Positions 8,860-17,000 are shown, counted from the first letter of the stretch. The stretch is DNA of 64,000 nucleotides from Rhodoplanes serenus (GCA_009720755.1 WNKV01000011.1:159968-223967); one strand, 5' to 3'. Program-made: numbers and translations. Notes: generated by a model not told the origin, from the letters alone.

Positions 8860-9369
8860 ATGATCATTCGCGACGCCACCAACCCGGGAACCGCCACCCT
8901 GTCCATCGACACCGCCGAGGATGCGTTGCGGCTGGCCCGGATCTATCTCGCCGCCATCGAGCGCCGCGACGTCGAGGCGGCGACGCGCTGCTTGGCGCCC
9001 GACGCGGTGCTGACCTTCCCGGGCGGCATCCGCCGCAAGGGCGCGGCCGGGATCGCCTCGGGCTCGGCCTCGCGCTACCGGCGCATCGGCAAGGTGGTGG
9101 AGGCCTGGGAGGTGTACGGCGAGCCGGGCGCGTTCGTGGTCTACTGCCGCGGCACGCTGCACGGCGAGTGGCTGGACGGTGCGCCGTTCACCGGCATCCG
9201 GTTCGTCGATCGCTTCGAGATCGATGCGCGGGCGATCCGCCGGCAGGACGTGTGGAACGATGCCGGCGAGCACCGTCTGGCGCGCCGCGCCGTGCAGGAC
9301 GCCATGTCCGAGGTCGTGAGCGAGGTCGGCCATCACGTCGGCGCCGGCGCTCCGCGGTCGCTCGACTGA
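8860..9369 (+). CDS. SnoaL/NTF2-like small protein
   Basis: A 169-residue protein with the cone-shaped NTF2-like pattern. The N-terminal helix ALRLARIYLAAIERRDVEAA is followed by the loop CLAPDAVLTFPGG, a central segment with YRRIGKVVEAWEV, and alternating strands ending IRFVDRFEID. Such domains are polyketide cyclases, dehydratases or ligand-binding proteins, so no reaction can be assigned. It starts one base after tctA stops and is the last gene of the gntR operon. An isomerase, dehydratase or accessory role on the imported carboxylate is possible but only inferred from position. Confidence 0.7.
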   Translation: MIIRDATNPGTATLSIDTAEDALRLARIYLAAIERRDVEAATRCLAPDAVLTFPGGIRRKGAAGIASGSASRYRRIGKVVEAWEVYGEPGAFVVYCRGTLHGEWLDGAPFTGIRFVDRFEIDARAIRRQDVWNDAGEHRLARRAVQDAMSEVVSEVGHHVGAGAPRSLD

Positions 9370-9514
9370 GCCGCTGGAGAAGGGGGAGCGCGCCGTGCCC
9401 GGGAGGGGACGCGACGCGCTCCGGTGTTCGGCCGTCCATGTGAAGGAACGGCCGTCGTGTGCCGCCGATCCGGGCCGGGGGGCTCGGGGGGCCCGGACGC
9501 GGCGGCACCCGCGG

Positions 9515-9985
9515 TCACCACACGTTACGTTCGGACCGCAGCTTCGCCCGGATGCGCGGGTCTGGATCGGTGCTGTACTCGGCCGTCACGCCGGTCCGAT
9601 AGGTCGGGCCCGCCGACAGGGAGCGGGGCGTCGCCGCGGCGCGCGCCGAATAGGCCTCGACGGCATCGCTGTGCGACAGCGCGCGATGCTCCTGGTCGAG
9701 CCGGTTGTAGACGAACGGGTCCGGATCGGTGGCGTAGCGCGGCGATCCGATCACACGCGGACCCGCCTGGTGGACCCTCACGACGTTGCGGTTCACATTG
9801 CTGCGTGCCGTGACGGCATCGCTGTGCGACAGCGCGCGATGCTCCTGGTCGAGCCGGTTGTAGACGAACGGGTCCGGATCGGTGGCATAGCGCTGCGATC
9901 CGATCACTCCCTGCGCGAAGACGGATGTCGTACCGACGAGGGCGAGGGCGACGCCGAGGGCGAGGCCGGTGGTGAAACGAGGCAT
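9515..9985 (-). CDS. Secreted protein with duplicated internal repeat
   Basis: A 156-residue protein with a clear signal peptide (MPRFTTGLALGVALALV, cleaved after VFAQ). AGGAGA lies 5 bases before the ATG. The mature part contains two nearly identical blocks with the sequence YATDPDPFVYNRLDQEHRAL plus SHSDAV, 51 residues apart, and a third weaker YSTDPDPRIRAKL block near the end. No cysteines or enzyme motifs are visible. I do not recognise the family; DUF4148-like short exported proteins have a similar size. It is a monocistronic gene between the convergent tct operon and the TRAP operon. Confidence 0.7.
   Translation of the reverse strand: MPRFTTGLALGVALALVGTTSVFAQGVIGSQRYATDPDPFVYNRLDQEHRALSHSDAVTARSNVNRNVVRVHQAGPRVIGSPRYATDPDPFVYNRLDQEHRALSHSDAVEAYSARAAATPRSLSAGPTYRTGVTAEYSTDPDPRIRAKLRSERNVW
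9659..9754 (-). repeat. 96-bp intragenic direct repeat, copy 1
   Basis: This 96-base segment is identical to 9812-9907 except at two positions. The start-to-start distance is 153 bases, exactly 51 codons, so the reading frame is kept. The near-identity at DNA level, including third codon positions, indicates a recent duplication or ongoing gene conversion inside the secreted-protein gene. Confidence 0.95.
9812..9907 (-). repeat. 96-bp intragenic direct repeat, copy 2
   Basis: Second copy of the block at 9659-9754, with two mismatches (GTAGCGCG against ATAGCGCT near the right end). It encodes the first of the two repeated modules of the mature protein. Confidence 0.95.
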
Positions 9986-10144
9986 GACGTTCTCCTATTC
10001 GTCTCGTGCAATCTGTAGAAAGCACTTCGTCTCTTGCTTTCGAAGGAGATTACGAACCTCCGCCGCGGTCGGTTACAGGGCGGCGCATATGTTTCCGGTG
10101 CGGCGAGGTGCCGCGAACGCGATCATGGCGGCAATCGGGCGCCG

Positions 10145-10166
10145 AGCCCGCAAAAGCGGGCTTTTT
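10145..10166 (+). terminator. Stem-loop with T-run in intergenic gap
   Basis: Perfect 7-base stem AGCCCGC/GCGGGCT with an AAAA loop, running straight into TTTTT. It reads as a rho-independent terminator on the plus strand, although both flanking genes are on the minus strand. It may stop plus-strand antisense transcription, or act as a dyad at the end of the TRAP operon, whose last stop codon is about 105 bases away. Confidence 0.4.
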
Positions 10167-10269
10167 CACGCGACGGTCGTCGCGCGCGTCGGAACGGTTA
10201 CAGGCGGACCAAAGAAATTTTCGCGGAAGACGACGCGACCCAAAGCGATATCGCGCTGCGCCTGCAGGT

Positions 10270-11622
10270 TCAGAGATTGGGCAGGAAGGTAGCCAGCTGG
10301 GGAACCACCGCGACCGCCACCACCACCGCCAGCAGCACGATCCAGTACGGAATCGCACCGCGAAAGATTTCCGCAAGCTCGACGGAACGATCCGGCACCG
10401 CCGCCTTCACGGTGAACACCAGGATGCCGAACGGCGGGGTGAGCAGGCCGGTCTCGATAGCCAGGATGCCGATGATCGCGAAGGCGAGCGGATCGAAGCC
10501 GAGATGCGCCGCGATCGGCGCGAAGATCGGCACGGTGAGCAGGATGATCGAGATCGAGTCGATCAGGCAGCCGAGCACGAACCAGATCGCCACCATAACG
10601 ATCAGGATGCCCCAGGCGTCGAGCCCGGTGGCGAGCAGGAACGACTTCGCCACCTCGGTGAACCCGGTCATCGACAGGACGCGCGAGTAGAGCTGCGCAC
10701 AGAACAGCAGCAGCAGGAGCGGCCCGGAGGTGCGGCCGACATCGAGCACCACCTCGCGGATCTCGCGCGGCCGGATGCCCTTGATCAACGCCAGCACCAG
10801 GGCGCCGACGGCGCCGACCCCGGCGCCCTCGGTCGGCGTGCACAGGCCGAGCCAGATGGCGGCGAGCACGCCCATGACGAGGAGCACGACCAGCCCGGTG
10901 CTGCGCAGCAGCGGCCCGATCGGTGCGTCGCTCGGGAGGCCGGTGGGCGGATCGGCGATCGTCACGGCGGCCGAGGTCGCGGCCGGCCGCGCGACGCCGC
11001 CCGCGAGGGCCGGGTTCAGCGTGGCGGCGACGACGACGTAGACGATCATGCCGCCGGCCGCCAGGAAGCCGGGGATCACGCCAGCGAGGAACAGCTTGCC
11101 GATCGACACCTCGGTGAGCACCGCCCACACGATCATCAGCACCGAGGGCGGGATCAGCATGCCCAGGCAGGCGCTGCCGGCGACGCAGCCGAGCGCGAAC
11201 GGGCGGCGGTAGCCGTACCGCATCATCTCCGGATAGGCGATGCGCGAGAACGCCGCCGCGGCCGCGATGCTGACCCCGGTGACGAAGCCGAACAGCGCGT
11301 TGCTGACGATGGTGGCGACGGCGAGCTGGGCGGGCAGCCATTTGCTGAAGCGGTGGCCGAGCGCGTACAGATCGCGCGCCGCGCCGCACTTGGCGAGCAG
11401 GTCGCCCATCAGCATGAACAGCGGGATCACCGCGAACACGTAGTCGCGCAGGGCCTCGTAGGCCGTGTTGGCTACGAAGGTGCGGACCACGTCGAGGTCG
11501 CCGACCATCAGCCAGATGCCGAACGCCGCGGTGATGCCGAGCGCCACCGCGATGTGGACGCCGGCGAACACCAGCGCCAGCACCACGCCGATGACGATGA
11601 TCATGTCGCTGTGGCCGAACAC
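10270..11622 (-). CDS. dctM: TRAP transporter large permease
   Basis: A 450-residue DctM protein, the transport channel of a sodium-coupled TRAP system. About 12 membrane helices are visible, with the family motifs PLFMLMGDLLAKCG, GCVAGSACLGMLIPPSV and LCTPTEGAGVGAVGAL, and the C-terminal half repeats the fold. A GTG start at 11622 is chosen because GAGAGG lies 7 bases before it and gives MFGHSDMIIV; the ATG six codons later lacks such a signal. It is the last gene of the dctPQM operon. Large cytoplasmic insertions are absent. Substrate is unknown. Confidence 0.93.
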   Translation of the reverse strand: MFGHSDMIIVIGVVLALVFAGVHIAVALGITAAFGIWLMVGDLDVVRTFVANTAYEALRDYVFAVIPLFMLMGDLLAKCGAARDLYALGHRFSKWLPAQLAVATIVSNALFGFVTGVSIAAAAAFSRIAYPEMMRYGYRRPFALGCVAGSACLGMLIPPSVLMIVWAVLTEVSIGKLFLAGVIPGFLAAGGMIVYVVVAATLNPALAGGVARPAATSAAVTIADPPTGLPSDAPIGPLLRSTGLVVLLVMGVLAAIWLGLCTPTEGAGVGAVGALVLALIKGIRPREIREVVLDVGRTSGPLLLLLFCAQLYSRVLSMTGFTEVAKSFLLATGLDAWGILIVMVAIWFVLGCLIDSISIILLTVPIFAPIAAHLGFDPLAFAIIGILAIETGLLTPPFGILVFTVKAAVPDRSVELAEIFRGAIPYWIVLLAVVVAVAVVPQLATFLPNL

Positions 11623-11695
11623 GGACGGACCTCTCGGGAAACGAGCCGGCCGGCGCGGCGGCCGTGGGCGGCGGGAACGATGAGGGACGGGCGGC

Positions 11696-12193
11696 TCAGA
11701 CGCCGGTGCGGCCGAGCAGGGTGCGGGCGGCACGGATCGCACGGCCGAGATAGATGACGACCACGAGGGCGGCGCCGAACACCACGACGGCGCGGGCTGG
11801 CCACGCCGGCACCCGCAAGGCGCCCTCGCCCTCGAACTCGCCCGTGGTCCAGGCGGTCAGGGCCGGCATCGCGCCGCCCCATACGATCAGGCCGAAGAAC
11901 AGCACGCCGAGCAGGCCGGAGACGAGTTCCGAGAACGCCTGTCCACGCGCCCCGAAGGCGCCGACCAGCACGTCCGCCTTCAGCATGCCGCCGCTCTGCA
12001 CCGCATGCCCGGCGAGCAGGAAGCAGATCACCACGATCGACATCGAGACCAGCTCGGGCGTGCCCTTGACCGGGCTGTTGAAGAGCGCGCGGCCGAGCAC
12101 GTCGGCGACCACCAGGAAGCCGAGCAGGAAGATCAGCAGCGCCGCGAGCGCGAGCAGCAGATGAACCACGGGGGTGATCAGGCGGTCGGGCAC
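11696..12193 (-). CDS. dctQ: TRAP transporter small permease
   Basis: A 165-residue DctQ subunit with four membrane helices and the conserved second-helix segment VVADVLGRALFNSPVKGTPE. It partners with DctM to form the membrane part of the TRAP transporter. The GTG at 12193, with GGAGA 8 bases upstream, gives MPDRLITPVVH. A second GTG at 12214 lacks a ribosome-binding site and would place the Shine-Dalgarno sequence inside the gene. It lies between dctP and dctM. Confidence 0.9.
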   Translation of the reverse strand: MPDRLITPVVHLLLALAALLIFLLGFLVVADVLGRALFNSPVKGTPELVSMSIVVICFLLAGHAVQSGGMLKADVLVGAFGARGQAFSELVSGLLGVLFFGLIVWGGAMPALTAWTTGEFEGEGALRVPAWPARAVVVFGAALVVVIYLGRAIRAARTLLGRTGV

Positions 12194-12263
12194 GGCGACG
12201 TCTCCGGGCAGCACGCGACGGGTGGCGACGGACGAGCGGCGGCCCGTCCGTCGCGCGGCGGCG

Positions 12264-13331
12264 TTACTTCACCACGTAGCGGACCGGCCACTTGTGGCCG
12301 TGCTTCTCGGCGGCCGCGAGCGTCAGCTCCAGCACCTGGGTGGCGGGCAGCCCCTGGGCATCGAGCTCCTTGGCCTTCTGGCGCGGCCAGTCGGCGAGCG
12401 ACTTCGCCCACTCCTCGCGCACCTGCTCCGGCACCTTGCGGACATCGACACCGAGCCGGCGCAGCTCGTCGAGCTGCTTCGGATAGTTCTCCTCGTTGAC
12501 GGTGCCGGTCTTCGCCTCGTACTCGCGGCCGACCTCGACCAGGATGTCCTGGACCTCCTTGGGCAGCTTGGCGAAGGTCGCGGTGTTGATGGTGAGGCCG
12601 TGCCAGGTGATGGCGCCGAATCCGGTCTCGGCGTAGTGCTTGCCGATCTCGTAGAGCTTGAACTGAATCCAGCCCGACGCGAACATGATCCAGCCATTGT
12701 AGACGCCGGTCTGCATCGCCGTGTAGGCCTCCGGCAGCGACGACTGAACCGGCGTGGCGCCTGCATATTCGAGCCACTTCAGGTTCAGGCCGGCACCGGC
12801 GATCTTCTGGCCCTTGAGATCCGCGACCGTGCTCCACGGGAAGGTGGTGCCGAGATTGTAGCCGTTGTCGGCGATCAGCCCGAGCAGCTTCTGCTTGTAC
12901 TTGTCCTCCAGCACCTTGGAGAGATACGGCACCTGATCGTAGACCTCGCGGGCGAGCTTGACGCTGGCGACCGGGCTCATGGTGCCGAACGGCAGCATCA
13001 CCTGGAAGGCATGCAGCGGCAGGTTGGAGGGCTCGAAGCAGAAGCAATAGCCGCCGATGTCGATGATGCCCGACTGCACGCCCTCCAGCGTATCGGCGAC
13101 CTTCACCATCGAGCCGCCATAGCCTTCGACGAACTGCACCTTGTGCTTGGTGCGCTCGGCCACCCGCTTGGTCACCTCGGGCACGAAGAAGGTGGTGATC
13201 AGGTTGACATAGGTCTGTACCGGCGGATGCCCGGAGGCGATCCGCAGCCGGAACGTCTCCTGCGCCGCCGCAGATGTCACGGCACAGCCGAGCAGGCCGG
13301 CCGCGAGGGCGGCCGTCATCACACGTCGCAT
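12264..13331 (-). CDS. dctP: TRAP transporter substrate-binding protein
   Basis: A 355-residue periplasmic DctP-family receptor. The signal peptide is residues 1-24 (MRRVMTAALAAGLLGCAVTS, cleavage after AAAQ). The mature protein carries the DctP layout: LRIASGHPP, LEGVQSGIIDIGGYCF, then the ligand-clamping helix region and WIMFASGW. GGAGG lies 8 bases before the ATG. It is the first gene of the dctPQM operon. Sequence alone does not say which carboxylate it binds. Its promoter region shares TGTCAACAC with the GntR-controlled tricarboxylate locus. Confidence 0.92.
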   Translation of the reverse strand: MRRVMTAALAAGLLGCAVTSAAAQETFRLRIASGHPPVQTYVNLITTFFVPEVTKRVAERTKHKVQFVEGYGGSMVKVADTLEGVQSGIIDIGGYCFCFEPSNLPLHAFQVMLPFGTMSPVASVKLAREVYDQVPYLSKVLEDKYKQKLLGLIADNGYNLGTTFPWSTVADLKGQKIAGAGLNLKWLEYAGATPVQSSLPEAYTAMQTGVYNGWIMFASGWIQFKLYEIGKHYAETGFGAITWHGLTINTATFAKLPKEVQDILVEVGREYEAKTGTVNEENYPKQLDELRRLGVDVRKVPEQVREEWAKSLADWPRQKAKELDAQGLPATQVLELTLAAAEKHGHKWPVRYVVK

Positions 13332-13715
13332 GGCGATGTCCTCCCGGTGCCCGCGGGGGATGCGGGCGTTCTTGTCGTTGCTTTGTATAGAGAGCTTGAA
13401 ATTATACCGCCGCGGCTGTCAACACCCGCGCAGGGTGACGTCGCCGCAGGGTGGCGTCGGCACAGGAGGCGGAGCCCCGACGGAGAGGGGCGCGGCTGCG
13501 AGTACCAGCGACACGGCATCAAATTACCGCGAGGTTGCGCAGGGTCCACGACAGCATCGGCGGGCTGTGGTCGGGTTCCGGCATAGCCCCAGGGCGCACT
13601 GCCGCCGCGCATTGCCGCCCGCCTCGTCACGTTCGAACCGCAGAATCCGTTGTCCCCGTCCCGCCGCAGCGTGGCCGCGCCGGCCCGCCGTGCGGGGCTT
13701 GCAGGAGCCGCCGCC
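13332..13715. promoter_or_regulatory. dctP promoter and upstream spacer
   Basis: This 384-base gap separates dctP (minus) from a small envelope gene (plus). On the minus strand TATAAT occurs at 13406-13401 and TTGACA at 13422-13417, only 10 bases apart, so they are unlikely to be one promoter. TTGACA is part of TGTCAACAC (13417-13425), identical to nine bases of the operator candidate at 2518. Two adjacent copies of CAGGGTG(A/G)CGTCG lie at about 13431-13461. The rest shows no gene-like signal. Confidence 0.45.
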
Positions 13716-14171
13716 ATGAAGACCCCGTTCGCCACCCTTCTGGCCGTCACCCTCGTCGGTCTGGCGGCCGCCGAAGCCGCCCCGCTGCGGAGTGGGGCCG
13801 AGGCCCTCGGGGCGCTTGCGGATGGTGTCGAGGCGAGCGTGCTGGTCCGGCGCGGCGGCGGCGCGGTCGTGGTCCGCGGCGGTGCCGTGGGCCCCCGGGG
13901 CGGGGTCGCGGTGCGGCGCACCACGGTGGTGCGGCCGGTCGGGCCGGTCGTCCGTCCCGGCCCGGTGGTTCGCCCCGGCGCCGTGGTGGTGCGGCCGGTG
14001 CGGCCCTGGGTGGCGCGTCCCTACTATGGGCGGATCATCGGCGGGGTGGCGCTTGGCGCCGTCGTCACGGCCGCCGCCATCGGGGTGGCGCCCGCCGCGC
14101 CGGCGCCCGGCCTGTGCTGGTACTGGAGCGATCCCGACCAGACGCGCGGCTATTGGGATTATTGCCGCTGA
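13716..14171 (+). CDS. Small exported Val/Arg/Pro-rich protein
   Basis: A 151-residue protein with a signal peptide (MKTPFATLLAVTLVGLAAAE) and AGGAG 8 bases before the ATG. The centre is low complexity, built of repeated RPVGPVVRPGPVVRPG-type units. A hydrophobic glycine/alanine segment (IIGGVALGAVVTAAAIG) follows, then a short tail CWYWSDPDQTRGYWDYC with two cysteines and many aromatics. Small proteins of this type occur widely in Hyphomicrobiales and have no known function. Convergent with the sigma-factor gene, 6 bases apart. Confidence 0.7.
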   Translation: MKTPFATLLAVTLVGLAAAEAAPLRSGAEALGALADGVEASVLVRRGGGAVVVRGGAVGPRGGVAVRRTTVVRPVGPVVRPGPVVRPGAVVVRPVRPWVARPYYGRIIGGVALGAVVTAAAIGVAPAAPAPGLCWYWSDPDQTRGYWDYCR

Positions 14172-14177
14172 GGGTTC

Positions 14178-14804
14178 TCACAGCCAGTCGCGATCCACCC
14201 CGGCCTCCCGCAGCAGCGTGGCGAGCTTCTTGCGGGCGTAGAACAGCCGCGTCTTGACGGTGTTCTCCGGGATGCCGAACACCACCGCGACCTCGGCCAC
14301 CGACTTCTCGTGGTAATAGACGAGGTCGACGATCTCGCGATGGGTCGACGGCAGCGCGGCCAGGCAGCGCCGGACGATCTGGGCGCGGTCGGTCCGCTCC
14401 AGGCTGGCGTCGGGGCGCTCGGCCGTGTCCTCGATGCGGCCCGCATGGTCGTCGTCGATCGGCTCGGTCGGCCGGCGGCGCAGCACCGCATACGCCTTGT
14501 GGCGCGCGATGGCGAGCAGCCAGGTCGACACCGCGGAGCGGCCCTCGAACTGGGCGGCCTGCCGCCAGGCGTCGATGAATACCTCGCTGATCACGTCCTC
14601 GGCCTGGGTGCGGTCGCCCAGGATGCGCAGCACGAAGCGGAACACCCGGACGTGATGGCGCGTGTAGAACGCCTGGAGAGCGGCGCGGTCGCCCTCGGCC
14701 ATGCGGGCCAGGAGGCCGGCGTCGGTGGGGGCCTTGGCGCTCGTCGTGGCCGGCCGGCGATCGGTCCCGCTCACCCGCGGCAGTGCTAGAACGGTGGTGG
14801 ACAT
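14178..14804 (-). CDS. ECF-type RNA polymerase sigma factor
   Basis: A 208-residue sigma-70 family factor with only regions 2 and 4. Region 2 spans about 30-100 (LQAFYTRHHVRVFRFVLRIL then QAEDVISEVFIDAWRQA, where DVISEVF is the typical ECF 2.2 motif). Region 4 spans about 138-195 (LPSTHREIVDLVYYHEKSVA and GIPENTVKTRLFYARKKL, the recognition helix). GGAGGT precedes the ATG at 14804; an upstream GTG at 14816 would bury that signal. No anti-sigma factor gene is adjacent: one neighbour is the small exported protein, the other the MBL hydrolase. Its control and target promoters therefore cannot be read from context. Confidence 0.92.
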   Translation of the reverse strand: MSTTVLALPRVSGTDRRPATTSAKAPTDAGLLARMAEGDRAALQAFYTRHHVRVFRFVLRILGDRTQAEDVISEVFIDAWRQAAQFEGRSAVSTWLLAIARHKAYAVLRRRPTEPIDDDHAGRIEDTAERPDASLERTDRAQIVRRCLAALPSTHREIVDLVYYHEKSVAEVAVVFGIPENTVKTRLFYARKKLATLLREAGVDRDWL

Positions 14805-14900
14805 CGGCACCTCCACGAACTGTGTGCCGAATCCATAGGCCCGCCCGACGGGCTTTCATGTGAGGCGGATCACACAAGCCCCGGGGAGCTGCCGCGGCCC

Positions 14901-15818
14901 TCACACCAGGCGGGGCGGATCGTCCGGCGGCGTCTCGGCCGGGCGGGCCGCCGCGGCGGCCGGCAGCCGCAGCGTCAGGCCCTCGGCGGCCACCAGGGTG
15001 CCGGGCCGCATCGCCTCGGCGTCGCGGGCAATGCGATCGAGCATGGGATCGTCGTGCGAGGGATCGTGGTGGAAGATCGCCAGCCGTTTCGCCCCGGCCG
15101 CCTCGGCCAGCCGGACGCCGTGCTGCCAGGTCGAGTGGCCGCGGCCCGCATGGGCCGGATACTCGGCGTCCGTGTAGGTGCAATCGTAGATCAGGAGATC
15201 GGCGCCGGCCGCGAGGTCGAGCACCACGGGATCGAAGCCGCCCGGCCGGTGCTCGGTGTCGGTCACATAGGCGAGGGCGACACCGCCATGCTCGAGTCGA
15301 TATCCGGTGCCGCCGCCCGGATGCTGGAGCGGGCCGGTGCGCAGCGTCATCCCGGCATGGGGGGTGAGCGTGTCGCCGCAGCGGAAATCCCGGAACGCGA
15401 TGTCGGCGCGAAAGAAGTCGCCACCGCCGGGGAACAGCGGATGGCCGATCAGGCGGGCGATCGCCTCGGCCAGCGTGTGGTCGGGCATGAGGTGGCCGGC
15501 CCACAGCCGCAGCCGCGTTCCGGGCGCATAGGCGGGCTGGAAGAACGGCAGCCCCCACACGTGATCGAGATGGCAGTGGCTCAGGAAGATGTCGGCGTCC
15601 ACCGGCGCCGCCCGCGGCGGCGTGCCGTCGGCCTTCGACGCAGGGGCCGCGAGGGCGAGACCGAGCGGCCGCAGGCCGGACCCGGCGTCGAAGATCAGCA
15701 GGCGGTCGCCGCATCGCACCTCGACGCAGGCGGTGTTACCGCCGTAGCGGACGGTCGCCGGCCCCGGGGTGGTGACGCTGCCCCGGACGCCCCAGAAACG
15801 CACCAGCATGTCGGCCAT
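14901..15818 (-). CDS. MBL-fold metal-dependent hydrolase
   Basis: A 305-residue metallo-beta-lactamase-fold protein. The metal motif SHCHLDHVWGLPFF is near residue 75, with the upstream motif GGNTACVEV and DAGSGLR. Later metal ligands lie in YVTDTEH (Asp) and the C-terminal FHHDPSHDD (His). The WGVRGS N-terminus and this arrangement resemble the PhnP/phosphoribosyl cyclic phosphodiesterase and RNase Z-like groups; the substrate is unknown. The ATG at 15818 is chosen from homology of the MxxRFWGVRGS start, although the frame is open further upstream. No signal peptide. It sits downstream of an empty region and upstream of the ECF sigma gene. Confidence 0.85.
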   Translation of the reverse strand: MADMLVRFWGVRGSVTTPGPATVRYGGNTACVEVRCGDRLLIFDAGSGLRPLGLALAAPASKADGTPPRAAPVDADIFLSHCHLDHVWGLPFFQPAYAPGTRLRLWAGHLMPDHTLAEAIARLIGHPLFPGGGDFFRADIAFRDFRCGDTLTPHAGMTLRTGPLQHPGGGTGYRLEHGGVALAYVTDTEHRPGGFDPVVLDLAAGADLLIYDCTYTDAEYPAHAGRGHSTWQHGVRLAEAAGAKRLAIFHHDPSHDDPMLDRIARDAEAMRPGTLVAAEGLTLRLPAAAAARPAETPPDDPPRLV

Positions 15819-16126
15819 CGCGGTCGTCCGATTGTGTCGACGGCGTTCCGCGTCCGCGGCGCTCGCGCCGGGTGTCCGCCGCTTGCGCCGGGCGGCCGCC
15901 GCTCGCGTGGCGCGTAGAAGCAACGCGATACGCCTGCCGCCAGTAAGCCACGGCCGGCGGCGGTCGCCAAGTCGCACCGCGGTGCGGGGGCGATCGCCGT
16001 TCGATCTATGGACCTTTGTGCCGGCGCGCGTTATTCGCGACCGGGAGCCCGACCGGGCTTTCGGCACGCGCCGCCACGGATGGCCGCGCGGTCGGTGTCG
16101 ATTCGGGTGCGGGAGGGCGGGACGTC
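15819..16126. other. Divergent spacer with 20-bp quasi-tandem repeat
   Basis: The 308-base gap between the MBL hydrolase (minus) and the ABC ATPase (plus) has no gene of its own. At 15861-15914 two full 20-base units and one partial unit, starting GCTCGCGCCGGG, GCTTGCGCCGGG and GCTCGCGTGGCG, lie head to tail. A short hairpin AGCCCG-AC-CGGGCT lies near 16047. No convincing promoter could be picked out by eye. Confidence 0.35.
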
Positions 16127-16960
16127 GTGGAAGAGGCCGCAGCCAACGGGCCGGCGCCGCCCTGCGCCGTGCATCTCGCCGACCTCGACATCGCCTTCCG
16201 GCTCGCCGACCGCTCGGTCTTCACCGCCGTGCGGGGCGCGACGCTGCGGGTGGCGGATGGCGAGTTCGTCGCCATCGTGGGTCCCACCGGCTGCGGCAAG
16301 TCGACCCTGCTCAACGCCGCCGCCGGCCTGCTGACCCCGAGCCGCGGCACCGTCGAGATCTTCGGCACGCCGCTCGCCGGCCTCAACCGCATGGCCGGCT
16401 ACCTGTTCCAGGCCGATGCCCTGTTCCCGTGGAAGACCGCCATCGAGAACGTCGCCATCGGGCTGGAGATCGCCGGCACGCCGCGGGGGGAGGCGCGCGA
16501 CGAGGCGGCGCAGTGGCTCGCCCGCGTCGGCCTCGGCAGTTTCGGCGATCGCTACCCGCACATGCTGTCCGGCGGCCAGCGCAAGCGCGTCGGCCTCGCC
16601 CAGGTGCTGATCCGCCACCCCAAGATCCTGCTGATGGACGAGCCGTTCGGGCCGCTCGACGCGCAGACCCGGCAGATCATGGGCAATCTGCTGCTGGAGT
16701 TGTGGAGCGCCGACCGCAAGGGCGTGATGTTCGTCACCCACGATCTGGAGGAGGCGATCGCGCTCGCCGATCGCGTCGTCATCATGTCGGCGGGACCGGC
16801 GGCCCGCATCATCGGCGACTTCACCATCCCGCTCGCTCGTCCGCGCGACATCGCCGAGATCAAGCTCGACAAGGCGTTCCACGATGTCCACCGCGAGATC
16901 TGGTCGATGCTGCGCGACGAGGTGATGAAGGGCTACGTCCAGGCGGAGGCGGTGGGATGA
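16127..16960 (+). CDS. NitT/TauT-type ABC transporter ATPase
   Basis: A 277-residue ATPase of the SsuB/TauB/NrtD type. Walker A GPTGCGKST is at about residues 54-62, the Q-loop is in LFQADALFPWKT, the signature is LSGGQRKR, Walker B is ILLMDEP and the H-loop is FVTHD. A GTG start at 16127, with GGAGG about 10 bases upstream, is favoured because there is no ATG at a sensible position; the exact start is uncertain. The permease gene follows after about 140 bases. No periplasmic binding protein is encoded with it, so the ligand (nitrate, sulfonate, pyrimidine precursor or other) cannot be named. Confidence 0.88.
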   Translation: MEEAAANGPAPPCAVHLADLDIAFRLADRSVFTAVRGATLRVADGEFVAIVGPTGCGKSTLLNAAAGLLTPSRGTVEIFGTPLAGLNRMAGYLFQADALFPWKTAIENVAIGLEIAGTPRGEARDEAAQWLARVGLGSFGDRYPHMLSGGQRKRVGLAQVLIRHPKILLMDEPFGPLDAQTRQIMGNLLLELWSADRKGVMFVTHDLEEAIALADRVVIMSAGPAARIIGDFTIPLARPRDIAEIKLDKAFHDVHREIWSMLRDEVMKGYVQAEAVG

Positions 16961-17000
16961 CCATGCGGCCCATACACTCGGAGTTGCCGCGCGTACTGTG

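Noticed and set aside
13401..13422. One promoter made of TTGACA (13422-13417) and TATAAT (13406-13401) for dctP
   Set aside because: The hexamers are only 10 bases apart, far below the 16-18 needed; they were reported separately.
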